Assembly (NCBI RefSeq): GCF_036013745.1
Contig: NZ_CP107880.1
Location: forward strand, 6,572,001 to 6,636,000
Source of the DNA: Streptomyces sp. NBC_00483
GTDB taxonomy: Bacteria; Actinomycetota; Actinomycetes; Streptomycetales; Streptomycetaceae
Length of the DNA stretch: 64,000 nt
Reading direction: 5' to 3'
The notes below the pieces were generated by a model. It made no database searches and was not told where the DNA came from. It saw nothing but the letters and a program-made list of their open reading frames with translations. Made by a program: the position numbers and the translations under genes. Below are positions 28,777 through 37,228 of the stretch, one piece after another (the first letter of the stretch is position 1; every line of letters begins with the position of its first letter).

Positions 28777-30485
28777 GCCGCCCCGGAGGCCACGCCGCCG
28801 AAGCCCGCCGACTGACCCCGTACGAGTACGCGGGGACGCACGGCCCGCGCGCCGGCGACCGCGTCCGGCTCGGGGACTCGGGGCTGACCATCAAGGTCGA
28901 GTCCGACTCCCAGGCGTACGGGGACGAGTTCCTCGCCGGATTCGGCAAGACCGCGCGCGACGGCCTGCACCTGAAGGCCGCCGCCGTCCGCGACACCTGC
29001 GACATCGTGATCAGCAACGTCGTGGTGATCGACGCCGCGCTCGGGATCAGGAAGGTCTCCATCGGGATCCGCGAGGGCCGCATTCACGCCGTCGGGCGGG
29101 CCGGCAACCCGGACACGATGGACGGTGTCGACGTCGTCGTCGGCACGGGCACCACGATCGTGTCCGGCGAGGGCATGATCGCCACCGCCGGAGCCGTCGA
29201 CACCCACGTGCACCTGCTCTCGCCGCGCATCATGGAGGCCTCGCTCGCCTCCGGCGTCACCACGATCATCGGCCAGGAGTTCGGCCCGGTCTGGGGCGTC
29301 GGGGTCAACTCGCCGTGGGCGCTCAAGCACGCCTTCTCCGCCTTCGACGCCTGGCCCGTCAACATCGGCTTCCTGGGCCGGGGTTCGTCCTCCGACGGTG
29401 CCCCGCTGGTCGAGGCACTCGCCGAGGGCGGCGCCTGCGGCTTCAAGGTGCACGAGGACATGGGCGCGCACACCCGCGCCCTGGACACGGCGCTTCGGGT
29501 CGCCGAGGAGCACGACGTCCAAGTCGCCCTGCACAGCGACGGGTTGAACGAGTGCCTGTCGGTCGAGGACACACTCAAGGTCCTCGAAGGGCGGACCATC
29601 CACGCCTTCCACATCGAGGGCTGCGGCGGCGGCCACGTGCCAAATGTGTTGAAAATGGCGGGAGTTCCGAACGTCATCGGGTCCTCCACCAACCCCACCC
29701 TCCCGTTCGGCCGGGACGCCGTCGCCGAGCACTACGGGATGATCGTCTCCGTCCACGACCTGAAGACGGACCTGCCCGGCGACGCCGCGATGGCCCGCGA
29801 CCGGATCCGCGCCGGGACGATGGGCGCCGAGGACGTGCTGCACGACCTGGGCGCCATCGGCATCACGTCATCGGACGCGCAGGGCATGGGGCGCGCGGGG
29901 GAGACCGTTCGCCGGACGTTCGCGATGGCCGGGAAGATGAAGGGCGAGCTCGGCGACCCGGGCGTCGGCCACGACAACGAGCGCGTCCTGCGCTACATGG
30001 CGAAGCTGACCATCAACCCCGCCATCGCGCACGGCCTCTCGCACGAGATCGGCTCCATCGAGCCCGGCAAGATGGCCGACATCGTGCTGTGGCGCCCCGA
30101 GTACTTCGGCGCGAAGCCGCAGCTCGTCCTGAAGTCCGGCTTCCCCGCGTACGGGGTGGTGGGCGACCCCAACGCCGCCACCGACACCTGCGAACCCCTC
30201 GTCCTCGGCCCGCAGTTCGGGGCGTACGGAGCGACGGCCGCCGAGCTGTCGGTCGCCTTCGTCGCGCAGGCCGCCGTCGACGACGGCCACGACACGATGC
30301 CCACCCGCAGGCGCCGCGTCGCCGTGCGCGGCACGCGCGGCATCGGCCCGGCCGATCTGCGTCTCAACTCCCGTACGGGAGCGGTCGACGTGGACCAGCG
30401 CACGGGCCTCGTCACCCTTGACGGCGACCCGCTCCGCTCCGAACCGGCCGAGTCCGTCTCCCTCAACCGCCTCTACTTCCTGTAA
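28773..30485 (+). CDS. ureC: urease alpha (catalytic) subunit, divergent
   Basis: 570 residues, normal length. All nickel ligands are present by position: His145 and His147 (DTHVHLL), carbamylated Lys225 (GFKVHED), His254 (LHSDGLNE), His280 (FHIEGCGGGH) and Asp368 (TSSDAQ). The substrate His227 and the general-acid flap His328 also remain. The flap is atypical: the usual MVCHHLD reads VSVHDLK, so the flap cysteine is Val327 and the second His is Asp329. Other normally invariant residues also differ (CP to SP after HVH; HTD to HSD; HTEGAGGGHAPD to HIEGCGGGHVPN). Either a low-activity urease or an enzyme with a changed substrate is possible. It is co-transcribed with ureAB and aguA. Confidence 0.9.
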   Translation: MSRPGGHAAEARRLTPYEYAGTHGPRAGDRVRLGDSGLTIKVESDSQAYGDEFLAGFGKTARDGLHLKAAAVRDTCDIVISNVVVIDAALGIRKVSIGIREGRIHAVGRAGNPDTMDGVDVVVGTGTTIVSGEGMIATAGAVDTHVHLLSPRIMEASLASGVTTIIGQEFGPVWGVGVNSPWALKHAFSAFDAWPVNIGFLGRGSSSDGAPLVEALAEGGACGFKVHEDMGAHTRALDTALRVAEEHDVQVALHSDGLNECLSVEDTLKVLEGRTIHAFHIEGCGGGHVPNVLKMAGVPNVIGSSTNPTLPFGRDAVAEHYGMIVSVHDLKTDLPGDAAMARDRIRAGTMGAEDVLHDLGAIGITSSDAQGMGRAGETVRRTFAMAGKMKGELGDPGVGHDNERVLRYMAKLTINPAIAHGLSHEIGSIEPGKMADIVLWRPEYFGAKPQLVLKSGFPAYGVVGDPNAATDTCEPLVLGPQFGAYGATAAELSVAFVAQAAVDDGHDTMPTRRRRVAVRGTRGIGPADLRLNSRTGAVDVDQRTGLVTLDGDPLRSEPAESVSLNRLYFL

Positions 30486-30497
30486 GGGATCAAGCCC

Positions 30498-31529
30498 ATG
30501 ACGTATGTGATGCCGCCCGAGTGGGCCCCGCACGAGCGCACGTGGATGGCGTGGCCGGGCCCCAACCCGACCTTCTCCGACGAGAGCGAACTGGCCGGGG
30601 CGCGGGCCGCGTGGGCGGGTGTCGCGAACACGGTGCGCCGGTACGAGCCGGTGACGATGGTCGTCGGACCGGGGCAGCTGGAGTCCGCGAAGGCGCTCCT
30701 CGACCCGTCCGTGGACCTGGCCGAACGAGAGCTGGACGACGCGTGGATGCGCGACATCGGCCCCACGTTCGTCAAGCACGGCGAAACCGGTGAACTGGCC
30801 GCCGTGGACTGGACGTTCAACGGCTGGGGCGCCCAGGACTGGGCCCGCTGGGAGCACGACTCCAAGATCGCCCGGCATGTCGCCGACCTCGCGGGCACAC
30901 CGGTGCACTCCACCGCGCTCGTCAACGAGGGCGGCGGCATCCACGTCGACGGCGAGGGCACGGTGCTGCTGACGGAGACGGTCCAGCTCGACCCCGACCG
31001 CAACGGGGGCCGCGCGAAGGAGGACGTCGAGGCCGAGATCCACGCCCGGATCGGCACGTCCAAGGCGATCTGGCTGCCGCGCGGACTCTCCGCGGACTAC
31101 GGCGAGTTCGGCACGCGTGGACATGTCGACATCGTGGCGGCCTTCGCGGCGCCCGGCGTCGTCCTCGTCCACTCGCAGCGGGACCCGGCGCACCCGGACT
31201 TCGAGGTCAGCCGCGAGATCGTCGGCGTACTGTCCGGGCAGACCGACGCGCAGGGCAGGCCCCTGGAGATCGTCGAGGTCCCGGCCCCGACGGTACTCAC
31301 GGACGAGGAGGACGGCGGCTGGGTCGACTACTCGTACATCAACCACTACCTCTGCAACGACGGCGTGGTGCTGTGCGGCTTCGACGACCCGAACGACGAG
31401 GAGGCCGCGGCGATCTTCCGCAGGCTCTTCCCGTCCCGGACGGTCACCCTCGTCGACGCCCGCACGATCTTCGCGGCGGGCGGCGGCATCCACTGCATCA
31501 CCCAGCAGCAGCCGCGCGCGGGAGCCTGA
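30498..31529 (+). CDS. aguA: agmatine deiminase
   Basis: 343 residues of the guanidine-modifying (PAD-like) fold. It hydrolyses agmatine to N-carbamoylputrescine and ammonia in the cytosol. The opening MPPEWAPHERTWMAWP, the substrate-contacting WMRDIGPTF, the NEGGGIHVDGEG acidic turn, the catalytic His in TRGHVDIVAAF and the nucleophilic Cys333 in GGGIHCITQQQP are all present. The ATG at 30498 is 12 bases after ureC and has AAGGGA as RBS. The linkage with a urease-like enzyme suggests that the carbamoyl product or its breakdown is handled by the neighbouring proteins (inference). Confidence 0.95.
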   Translation: MTYVMPPEWAPHERTWMAWPGPNPTFSDESELAGARAAWAGVANTVRRYEPVTMVVGPGQLESAKALLDPSVDLAERELDDAWMRDIGPTFVKHGETGELAAVDWTFNGWGAQDWARWEHDSKIARHVADLAGTPVHSTALVNEGGGIHVDGEGTVLLTETVQLDPDRNGGRAKEDVEAEIHARIGTSKAIWLPRGLSADYGEFGTRGHVDIVAAFAAPGVVLVHSQRDPAHPDFEVSREIVGVLSGQTDAQGRPLEIVEVPAPTVLTDEEDGGWVDYSYINHYLCNDGVVLCGFDDPNDEEAAAIFRRLFPSRTVTLVDARTIFAAGGGIHCITQQQPRAGA

Positions 31530-31532
31530 ACG

Positions 31533-32138
31533 GTGACCGGGACACAGCGGCGGCGCACACCGGCGCCGCCGCGCGAGGACGTGCTCGCCGCGACCATGGC
31601 GATGATCGCCGAGCACGGCCTGGAGCGGCTGACGCTGGCCGCGCTCGGCCGCGAGGTCGGCATGAGCAGCGGGCACGTCGCGTACCACTTCGGCAGCAAG
31701 GACGAACTGCTGCTGCGCACGCTGGAGTGGAGCGAGGGCCGACTGGGCGCGCGACGCCGGGAGTTGCTGGTCCGCGGATCCAGTGCGCGTGCCCGGCTCG
31801 ACGCGTACGTCGACCTGTACGTCCCGGACGCGCCGCGCGACCCGCACTGGACGCTGTGGCTGGAGGTGTTCAACCGCTCGCGCAACGCCGACGACGACGC
31901 GCGCGCCCGCCAGGCCGCCATCGAGGGGGCCTGGCACCGCGACCTCGTGGCGCTGCTGGCCGAGGGCATCTCACGCGGAGAGTTCGGGGCGCTCGACCCG
32001 GACCGCTTCGCCACCCGCCTGCGGGCGCTGCTCGACGGCTTCTCCATCGCGGTGGCGATCGGCCTGCGCGCGGACCGGGAGCAAGTCATGGGCCACGTAC
32101 GGGAGTTCCTGGACGAGGGCCTCGAACCCAGAGGATGA
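31533..32138 (+). CDS. TetR-family regulator of the urease/agmatine deiminase operon
   Basis: 201 residues, GTG start 3 bases after aguA. The HTH region (HGLERLTLAALGREVGMSSG, then HVAYHFGSKDELL) resembles BetI-type TetR proteins, and the C-terminal domain is of the BetI-like class. It is the last gene of the ureAB-ureC-aguA unit, so it probably autoregulates through the two TAGAG palindromes at 27973 and 28042. The effector may be agmatine or a related polyamine (inference). Confidence 0.9.
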   Translation: MTGTQRRRTPAPPREDVLAATMAMIAEHGLERLTLAALGREVGMSSGHVAYHFGSKDELLLRTLEWSEGRLGARRRELLVRGSSARARLDAYVDLYVPDAPRDPHWTLWLEVFNRSRNADDDARARQAAIEGAWHRDLVALLAEGISRGEFGALDPDRFATRLRALLDGFSIAVAIGLRADREQVMGHVREFLDEGLEPRG

Positions 32139-32162
32139 CCCAATCCAGGGGGTGACTCGAAC

Positions 32163-33020
32163 CTAGAGGGTGAAGCGCAGCGGGGTCCCGGGCGCCGCCT
32201 GGGCCGCCGCGCCGAGTGCCGCTTCCTCCACGACGGCGATCACCGGATAGCCACCGGTCGTCGGATGGTCGTGGAGGAACACCACGGGCCGCCCGTCCGG
32301 CGGCACCTGCACCGCACCCAGTACCATGCCCTCGCTGGGTAGCTCACCGTCCAACTCCCGCTCCAGGGCGGGCCCTTCGGTACGCAGGCCAATCCGGTTG
32401 CTGTTGCCCGAGACGGTGTACGTGGCGGTGACGAAGGTCCGCCGCGCAGCCTCGGTGAACCAGTCCGCGCGCGGCCCGAACCGCACCGGCAGCACGAGCT
32501 CGGCCGGGGGAGCGGGCCACGGCGCGGCCACCGGCAGCACGGGCCGCGCGGCGGGCGCCTCGCCGACGGGCAGCACGTCCCCCGCGCGGAGCGGCGCGGG
32601 CCCGAGCCCCGACAGCAGATCGGTGGCCCGACTCCCGAGCACGGCCTCGACGGCGACCCCTCCGGCGACGGCGACGTAGGACCGCACACCGGCACTGACG
32701 GCCCCCACGTCGAGGACGGCCCCGGCGGGTACGTACACGGGGACGCCCCAGGCCACGGGCGCGCCATCAACGGTGACCGGGCAGGGCGCGCCACCCACGA
32801 CAACCGTGACGCCACGGTCGGGCCGCAACGCACACCCGGTGAGGGTCGTCTCCAGTACGGCGGCACCCTCCGGGTTCCCGACCAGCCGATTGGCGAGCCG
32901 CACGGCATCCGCATCGAGCGCCCCCGACCGGGGAACCCCCAGATGCGCATACCCGACCCGCCCAAGATCCTGCACGGTGGTGAGCGCCCCGCCCCGAACG
33001 ACGGTGATCTTCCCGGTCAT
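32163..33020 (-). CDS. pxpC: 5-oxoprolinase subunit PxpC (biotin-dependent carboxyltransferase-like)
   Basis: 285 residues of the AHS2/KipA-like family. The opening ITVVRGGALTTVQDLGRVGY and the following GVPRSGALDADAVRLANRLVG are diagnostic, as is NRIGLRTEGPALER near residue 205. PxpC works with PxpB and PxpA in ATP-dependent hydrolysis of 5-oxoproline (pyroglutamate) to glutamate. The ATG at 33020 overlaps the pxpB stop (ATGA). The stop is 24 bases from the convergent TetR gene. Confidence 0.94.
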   Translation of the reverse strand: MTGKITVVRGGALTTVQDLGRVGYAHLGVPRSGALDADAVRLANRLVGNPEGAAVLETTLTGCALRPDRGVTVVVGGAPCPVTVDGAPVAWGVPVYVPAGAVLDVGAVSAGVRSYVAVAGGVAVEAVLGSRATDLLSGLGPAPLRAGDVLPVGEAPAARPVLPVAAPWPAPPAELVLPVRFGPRADWFTEAARRTFVTATYTVSGNSNRIGLRTEGPALERELDGELPSEGMVLGAVQVPPDGRPVVFLHDHPTTGGYPVIAVVEEAALGAAAQAAPGTPLRFTL

Positions 33021-33787
33021 CGCCCAAGCTCCGATTCCGGGACATCAGGCAAATCAAGCTCCGCTTTGGGACGAGAGCCAGCGGGGTCCGGGGCGGAGCC
33101 CCGATCTTTCAGCCCCGCCGGCGATTGAGGCGCGGGGTCCGGGGCAGAGCCCCGAGTCGTCAACCCCGCCGGAGCGAAACGAACCCGGGTCCCAGGCGAC
33201 AGCAACGCCGCGGACTCCCGCAACGGATCCCACAACCCTGAGGGATCCGGCATCGACCCGATCAACTGCCACCCCCCGGGCGTGGCCCGCGGATACACGG
33301 CCGAGTAACCCCCGGCAACCGCTACCGCCCCGGCAGGGACCTTCGTACGCGGCGTCGCCCGCCTCGGTACATGCAACTCCTCCGGCAACCCCGCCAGATA
33401 CCCGAACCCCGGCGCGAACCCGCAGAAGGCCACGCGATACGTGTACGAGGCGTGCCGCGCGGCGACGTCCTCCTCGGACACCCCCCACAGCTTCGCCACC
33501 TCGGCCAGATCCGGCCCGTCGTACACGACAGGAATCGTCACGACGTCCCCGTCCGCCACGACGCCCAACGGCACGTCCCACTCGCCCAATTGGCGCGCGA
33601 GCGCATCCCGCTCCGCCACCCCGTCGAGCAGCACCGTCCGCGCCCCCGGCACGATCTCCCGCACCGGCGGCAGCACCCCCGCGCCCCGCCTGCGCAGCAC
33701 CTCCGCGTGGAACGCCCCCGCGTGCTCGGCGTCGTCGAACTCCACCAGCAGCGCATGCCGCCCGGCAGTCCGTACGCGCAGGCTCAC
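33017..33787 (-). CDS. pxpB: 5-oxoprolinase subunit PxpB (KipI-like) with repeat-encoded C-terminal extension
   Basis: 256 residues. The AHS1/KipI-like domain covers ~1-208 (AFCGFAPGFGYLAGLPEELH, VPRRATPRTKVPAGAVAVAG, GGWQLIGSMP, PGTRVRFAP). GTG at 33787 overlaps the pxpA stop by 4 bases. After the normal family end (near 33164) the frame continues about 48 residues, Ala/Pro/Ser/Asp-rich, with GSAPDP appearing twice. This tail is encoded by a copy of the interspersed palindromic repeat found elsewhere in the window. The extension keeps the ATGA overlap with pxpC, so the insertion was in frame or selected for. Confidence 0.92.
   Translation of the reverse strand: MSLRVRTAGRHALLVEFDDAEHAGAFHAEVLRRRGAGVLPPVREIVPGARTVLLDGVAERDALARQLGEWDVPLGVVADGDVVTIPVVYDGPDLAEVAKLWGVSEEDVAARHASYTYRVAFCGFAPGFGYLAGLPEELHVPRRATPRTKVPAGAVAVAGGYSAVYPRATPGGWQLIGSMPDPSGLWDPLRESAALLSPGTRVRFAPAGLTTRGSAPDPAPQSPAGLKDRGSAPDPAGSRPKAELDLPDVPESELGR
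33081..33172. repeat. interspersed palindromic repeat inside the 3' end of pxpB (copies D and E)
   Basis: CGGGGTCCGGGGCGGAGCCC followed by CG (33081-33102), and its near copy 33132-33153 (one base different), are separated by the core GCCCCGCCGGCGATTGAGGCG (33111-33131). Another partial core, AACCCCGCCGGAGCG, starts at 33161. They are the same modules as at 17434 and 27804, but here lie within coding sequence. Confidence 0.75.
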
Positions 33788-34548
33788 GTGAACGCCCCGA
33801 CCTTGACCCCGGCACCCTCGAGCGCCACCCGCACCCGCGCCGCGATCGCCGCCGCGCCCGGGGTGTCACCGTGAACGCACAACGACCGCGCGGCGACGGT
33901 GACATGGGACCCGTCGACCGCCTCGACCCCGCCGTCCACCGCGAACGCGACGGACCGGCGCACCACGGTGTCCGCGTCCTCGACGACGGCGTGCGGCTCG
34001 CGGCGCGGCACGAGCGTGCCCTCGGGGGTATAGGCCCGATCGGCAAAGGCCTCCCGCACCGGCGTAAGCCCCAACTCCTCAGCGGCACGCAGCAGTTGAG
34101 ACCCGGGAAGCCCCAGCACGGGCAGCGTGCCACCGGCGAGCCGCACCCCCTCGACGACCGCGCGGGCCTGCTCTGCGTCACGCACGGTCCGGTTGTACAG
34201 CGCCCCGTGCGGCTTCACGTACGAGACCTCGGCCCCGGCCGCCTCCGCGAACACCCTGAGCGCCCCGATCTGGTACGCCACTTCGGCCGCCAGCTCGTCC
34301 GGCGGTACGTCCATCGCGCGCCGCCCGAACCCGGCGAGGTCCCGGTACGAGACCTGCGCCCCGATCCGGACGCCGCGCTCGGCGGCCAGATCGCAGACCC
34401 GGCGCATCACGGAGGGATCGCCGGCGTGGAAGCCGCAGGCGACGTTGGCACTGGTCACCACGGAGAGCAGGGCCTCGTCGTCGGTGAGGGTCCACCGGCC
34501 GAAGCCTTCGCCGAGGTCGGCATTGAGGTCGATGACGTCCTGGATCAC
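33784..34548 (-). CDS. pxpA: 5-oxoprolinase subunit PxpA (LamB/YcsF family)
   Basis: 254 residues. The family's opening IDLNADLGEGFGRW and the metal/substrate segments SANVACGFHAGDPSVMRRVC, VSYRDLAGFGRR and VKPHGALYNR are intact. With PxpB and PxpC it forms the prokaryotic ATP-dependent 5-oxoprolinase. It is the first gene of the three-gene operon, all joined by 4-base overlaps. Start GTG 34548 lies 15 bases from the operator palindrome centred near 34571. Confidence 0.95.
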   Translation of the reverse strand: MIQDVIDLNADLGEGFGRWTLTDDEALLSVVTSANVACGFHAGDPSVMRRVCDLAAERGVRIGAQVSYRDLAGFGRRAMDVPPDELAAEVAYQIGALRVFAEAAGAEVSYVKPHGALYNRTVRDAEQARAVVEGVRLAGGTLPVLGLPGSQLLRAAEELGLTPVREAFADRAYTPEGTLVPRREPHAVVEDADTVVRRSVAFAVDGGVEAVDGSHVTVAARSLCVHGDTPGAAAIAARVRVALEGAGVKVGAFT

Positions 34549-34563
34549 GAACTCAACGTAGAG

Positions 34564-34662
34564 GATCGTTCAACGATCCGACAAGGGTCGAGATTCTCGC
34601 GCCCTGGGAAACCTGCCCGGACGTCCGAATTCCGGAACCCCTTGTTAGATCGTTGAACGATC
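34564..34662. promoter_or_regulatory. twin 15-bp palindromic operators between pxpA and the DUF969 gene
   Basis: GATCGTTCAACGATC (34564-34578) and GATCGTTGAACGATC (34648-34662) are perfect palindromes around a single central base, 84 bases centre to centre, about eight helical turns. One lies next to each divergent start. The form resembles GntR-family sites. No GntR gene lies in the window, so the regulator must be encoded elsewhere. Confidence 0.78.
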
Positions 34663-34720
34663 CCCTAAGGTCCGTGCATCTCTCATCCATAAGTGCGTCC
34701 CTCATCGAAAAGGCCGCCGC

Positions 34721-35473
34721 ATGATCGTTCTGCTCGGCGTGCTCGTGGTGATCCTCGGATTCGTCACGCGCCGCAATCCCGTCCTCGTGGTCGGCGTCGC
34801 CGGCATCGTCACCGGGCTGCTCGGCAAGATGAACCCGCTGGAGATCCTCGCCGCCTTCGGCACCTCCTTCGCCGACAGCCGCTCCGTCACCGTCTTCGCC
34901 ATCGTGCTGCCGGTGATCGGCCTCCTGGAGCGCTACGGCCTGCGCGAGCAGGCCCGCACCCTGATCGGGAAACTCGGCAAGCTCAGCGCCGGCCGCTTCC
35001 TCACCGCGTATCTGCTGGTCCGCCAGGTCACCGCCGCCTTCGGCCTCAACAACCTCGGCGGCCCCGCCCAGGCGGTGCGCCCGCTCGTCGCGCCGATGGC
35101 CGAGGCCGCCGCCGAACGGAAGTCGGGGGCCGTACTGCCGGACAAGCTGCGCGAAAAGGTCCGCTCCTACTCGGCGTCCGCCGACACCGTCGGCGTCTTC
35201 TTCGGCGAGGACTGCTTCATCGCGATCGGCTCGATCCTGCTGATCACCGGCTTCGTGAACTCGACGTACCACGAGCACCTCGAGCCCACCCAGCTCGCAC
35301 TGTGGGCGATCCCGCTGGCCGTCTGCGCCTTCGTCATCCACGGCGCCCGGCTGCTGCTCCTCGACAAGCAGCTGGAGCGCGAGATGGCGCTCGCCGTCGC
35401 CGAACACGAGATCCCGCTGCCGAAGCAGTCGTCGGGTGAGTCCGGGAAGTCCGGGAAGGAGACCGCGAAGTGA
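34721..35473 (+). CDS. DUF969 membrane protein, probable pyroglutamate transporter subunit
   Basis: 250 residues with about five or six hydrophobic helices (MIVLLGVLVVILGFVTRRNP; VVGVAGIVTGLLGKM; SVTVFAIVLPVIGLLERYGL; CFIAIGSILLITGFV; LALWAIPLAVCAFVIHGARL). It matches DUF969. This family occurs beside DUF979 and pyroglutamyl-peptidase/oxoprolinase genes in many bacteria, so a two-component carrier for pyroglutamate or related compounds is proposed (inference from context). It overlaps the DUF979 gene by 4 bases (GTGA). Confidence 0.85.
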   Translation: MIVLLGVLVVILGFVTRRNPVLVVGVAGIVTGLLGKMNPLEILAAFGTSFADSRSVTVFAIVLPVIGLLERYGLREQARTLIGKLGKLSAGRFLTAYLLVRQVTAAFGLNNLGGPAQAVRPLVAPMAEAAAERKSGAVLPDKLREKVRSYSASADTVGVFFGEDCFIAIGSILLITGFVNSTYHEHLEPTQLALWAIPLAVCAFVIHGARLLLLDKQLEREMALAVAEHEIPLPKQSSGESGKSGKETAK

Positions 35474-36429
35474 TCAAGGTCGAATGGCTCTACTGGCTGA
35501 TCGGTCTCGTCTTCGTCGTCATGGCCGTGCAGATGGCGAAGGACCGCACCAACCCCAAGCGCTGGACGTCGGCCGCCTTCTGGGGGCTGCTCGGACTGAC
35601 CTTCCCCTACGGCACCGGGGTCGCGGGCGGCTCGAAGGCGCTGCCCGCCGAACCCCTCGGCGTCGCGGTCCTCGCACTGATCGCGCTTGCCGGGTTCAAC
35701 TTCATCGGCAAGGGCGAACCGGTCACCACCACGCAGGAGCAGCGCGAGAAGTCGGCGGCCCGCCTCGGCAACAAGCTCTTCATCCCGGCGCTCACCATCC
35801 CGCTGGTCGCCATCATCTGCGCCTCCTTCCTCGACGAATCGGGCCTCTTCGAGACCGGCCAGGCCACCCTCCTCGGGCTCGGCGTCGGCTGCCTCGTGGC
35901 GCTCGTCGTCGGGATGCTGGTCACCGGCGAGCGCAAGGTGTCGACGCCGATCCACTCCGGCCGCTCGATGCTGGAGGCCATGGGCTCGGCGCTGCTGCTG
36001 CCGCAGCTCCTCTCCGTCCTCGGCTCGATCTTCGCGGTCGCCGGCGTCGGCACCCAGGTCGGGAAGATCACCGACGCCGTGCTGCCGGACAACTCCAAGT
36101 ACCTGGCCGTGATCGCGTACTGCGTCGGCATGTTCCTGTTCACCGTGATCATGGGCAACGCGTTCGCCGCGTTCCCCGTCATGACGGCGGCGATCGGCTG
36201 GCCGGTGCTCATCCAGCAGATGGGCGGCAACGAAGCGGCGGTCCTCGCGATCGGCATGCTCGCGGGCTTCAGCGGCACGCTCGTCACGCCCATGGCGGCC
36301 AACTTCAACATCGTCCCGGCGACGCTCCTCGAACTGAAGGACCAGTACGGGCCGATCAAGGCGCAACTCCCGACGGGCTTCGCGCTCCTCGGCTGCAACA
36401 TCGTGATCATGGCGCTCTTCGCGTTCTAG
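35470..36429 (+). CDS. DUF979 membrane protein, partner of the DUF969 protein
   Basis: 319 residues, GTG start at 35470 overlapping the previous stop. Roughly nine membrane helices are visible, including YWLIGLVFVVMAVQMA, AVLALIALAGFNFIGKG, FIPALTIPLVAIICASFL, the conserved YLAVIAYCVGMFLFTVIMGN and the polar NAFAAFPVMTAAIGWP. It matches DUF979. It is co-translated with DUF969, and the pcp gene starts 9 bases later. Confidence 0.86.
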   Translation: MIKVEWLYWLIGLVFVVMAVQMAKDRTNPKRWTSAAFWGLLGLTFPYGTGVAGGSKALPAEPLGVAVLALIALAGFNFIGKGEPVTTTQEQREKSAARLGNKLFIPALTIPLVAIICASFLDESGLFETGQATLLGLGVGCLVALVVGMLVTGERKVSTPIHSGRSMLEAMGSALLLPQLLSVLGSIFAVAGVGTQVGKITDAVLPDNSKYLAVIAYCVGMFLFTVIMGNAFAAFPVMTAAIGWPVLIQQMGGNEAAVLAIGMLAGFSGTLVTPMAANFNIVPATLLELKDQYGPIKAQLPTGFALLGCNIVIMALFAF

Positions 36430-36438
36430 GAGGTCTGT

Positions 36439-37113
36439 ATGTCGGGGTACTCAGGGGTCTCCGGGGCGACGCCTCGCGTTCTGCTCACCGGGTTCGAACC
36501 GTTCGGTGGGGAGTCCGCGAACCCGTCGTGGCAGGTGGCGGAGGCGGTCGCCGCCACGCCACCACCGGGCCTGGCCGTCACGGCGGTCCAACTCCCGTGC
36601 GTCTTCGGCGAATCGCTGACGGCACTGCGCTCCGCGGTCGCCGAGGTGGAGCCCGACCTGGTCGTCTGCCTCGGCCAGGCGGGCGGCCGCCCCGGCGTCA
36701 CCGTCGAGCGGGTGGCGATCAACGTCGACGACGCCCGCATCCCCGACAACGCCGGGTCCCAGCCGATCGACGTACCGGTGGTGCCGGGCGGCCCCGCGGC
36801 CTACTTCTCCACGCTCCCGGTGAAGGCATGCGTCGCGGCGATGAGGGAGGCAGGTGTCCCGGCGGCACTCTCCAACACGGCCGGAACGTTCGTCTGCAAC
36901 CACATCGCGTACGGCCTCGGGCACCTCATCGCCACGGAACTCCCGCACATCCGGGGCGGCTTCGTCCACGTCCCGTGGTCCCCGGCCCAGGTCACGGCCG
37001 GCACGTCCCCGTCCCTCCCGATCGAGACGGTGGCCAAGGGCATCCGAGCGCTCCTGCTGGCCGCAGCGACGACCAGCGAAGACCTACGGGTAACCGAGGG
37101 CGCAACCCACTGA
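36439..37113 (+). CDS. pcp: pyroglutamyl-peptidase I (pyrrolidone-carboxylate peptidase)
   Basis: 224 residues, cysteine peptidase family C15. It removes N-terminal pyroglutamate from peptides. The opening VLLTGFEPFGGESANPSW is diagnostic. The catalytic triad is visible: Glu90 (GVTVERVAIN), Cys153 (GTFVCNHIAYG) and His177 (GFVHVPW). There is no signal peptide, so it acts in the cytosol. It shares an operon with DUF969/DUF979; its product is the substrate of PxpABC. Confidence 0.95.
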   Translation: MSGYSGVSGATPRVLLTGFEPFGGESANPSWQVAEAVAATPPPGLAVTAVQLPCVFGESLTALRSAVAEVEPDLVVCLGQAGGRPGVTVERVAINVDDARIPDNAGSQPIDVPVVPGGPAAYFSTLPVKACVAAMREAGVPAALSNTAGTFVCNHIAYGLGHLIATELPHIRGGFVHVPWSPAQVTAGTSPSLPIETVAKGIRALLLAAATTSEDLRVTEGATH

Positions 37114-37228
37114 TCTCTTCAGGGGCGCGGGGAACTGCGCGAACGCAACCAAACGCAGAACCGCACCCGGCGACGCACACGCACCCCGCGGACACGCACC
37201 CGCACCCCGCCCCACCGAAGGACACGCC

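Noticed and set aside
28081..30485. Complete housekeeping urease operon
   Set aside because: No ureD/E/F/G is present, and the catalytic subunit has unusual flap residues, so it is reported as a divergent, incomplete set.
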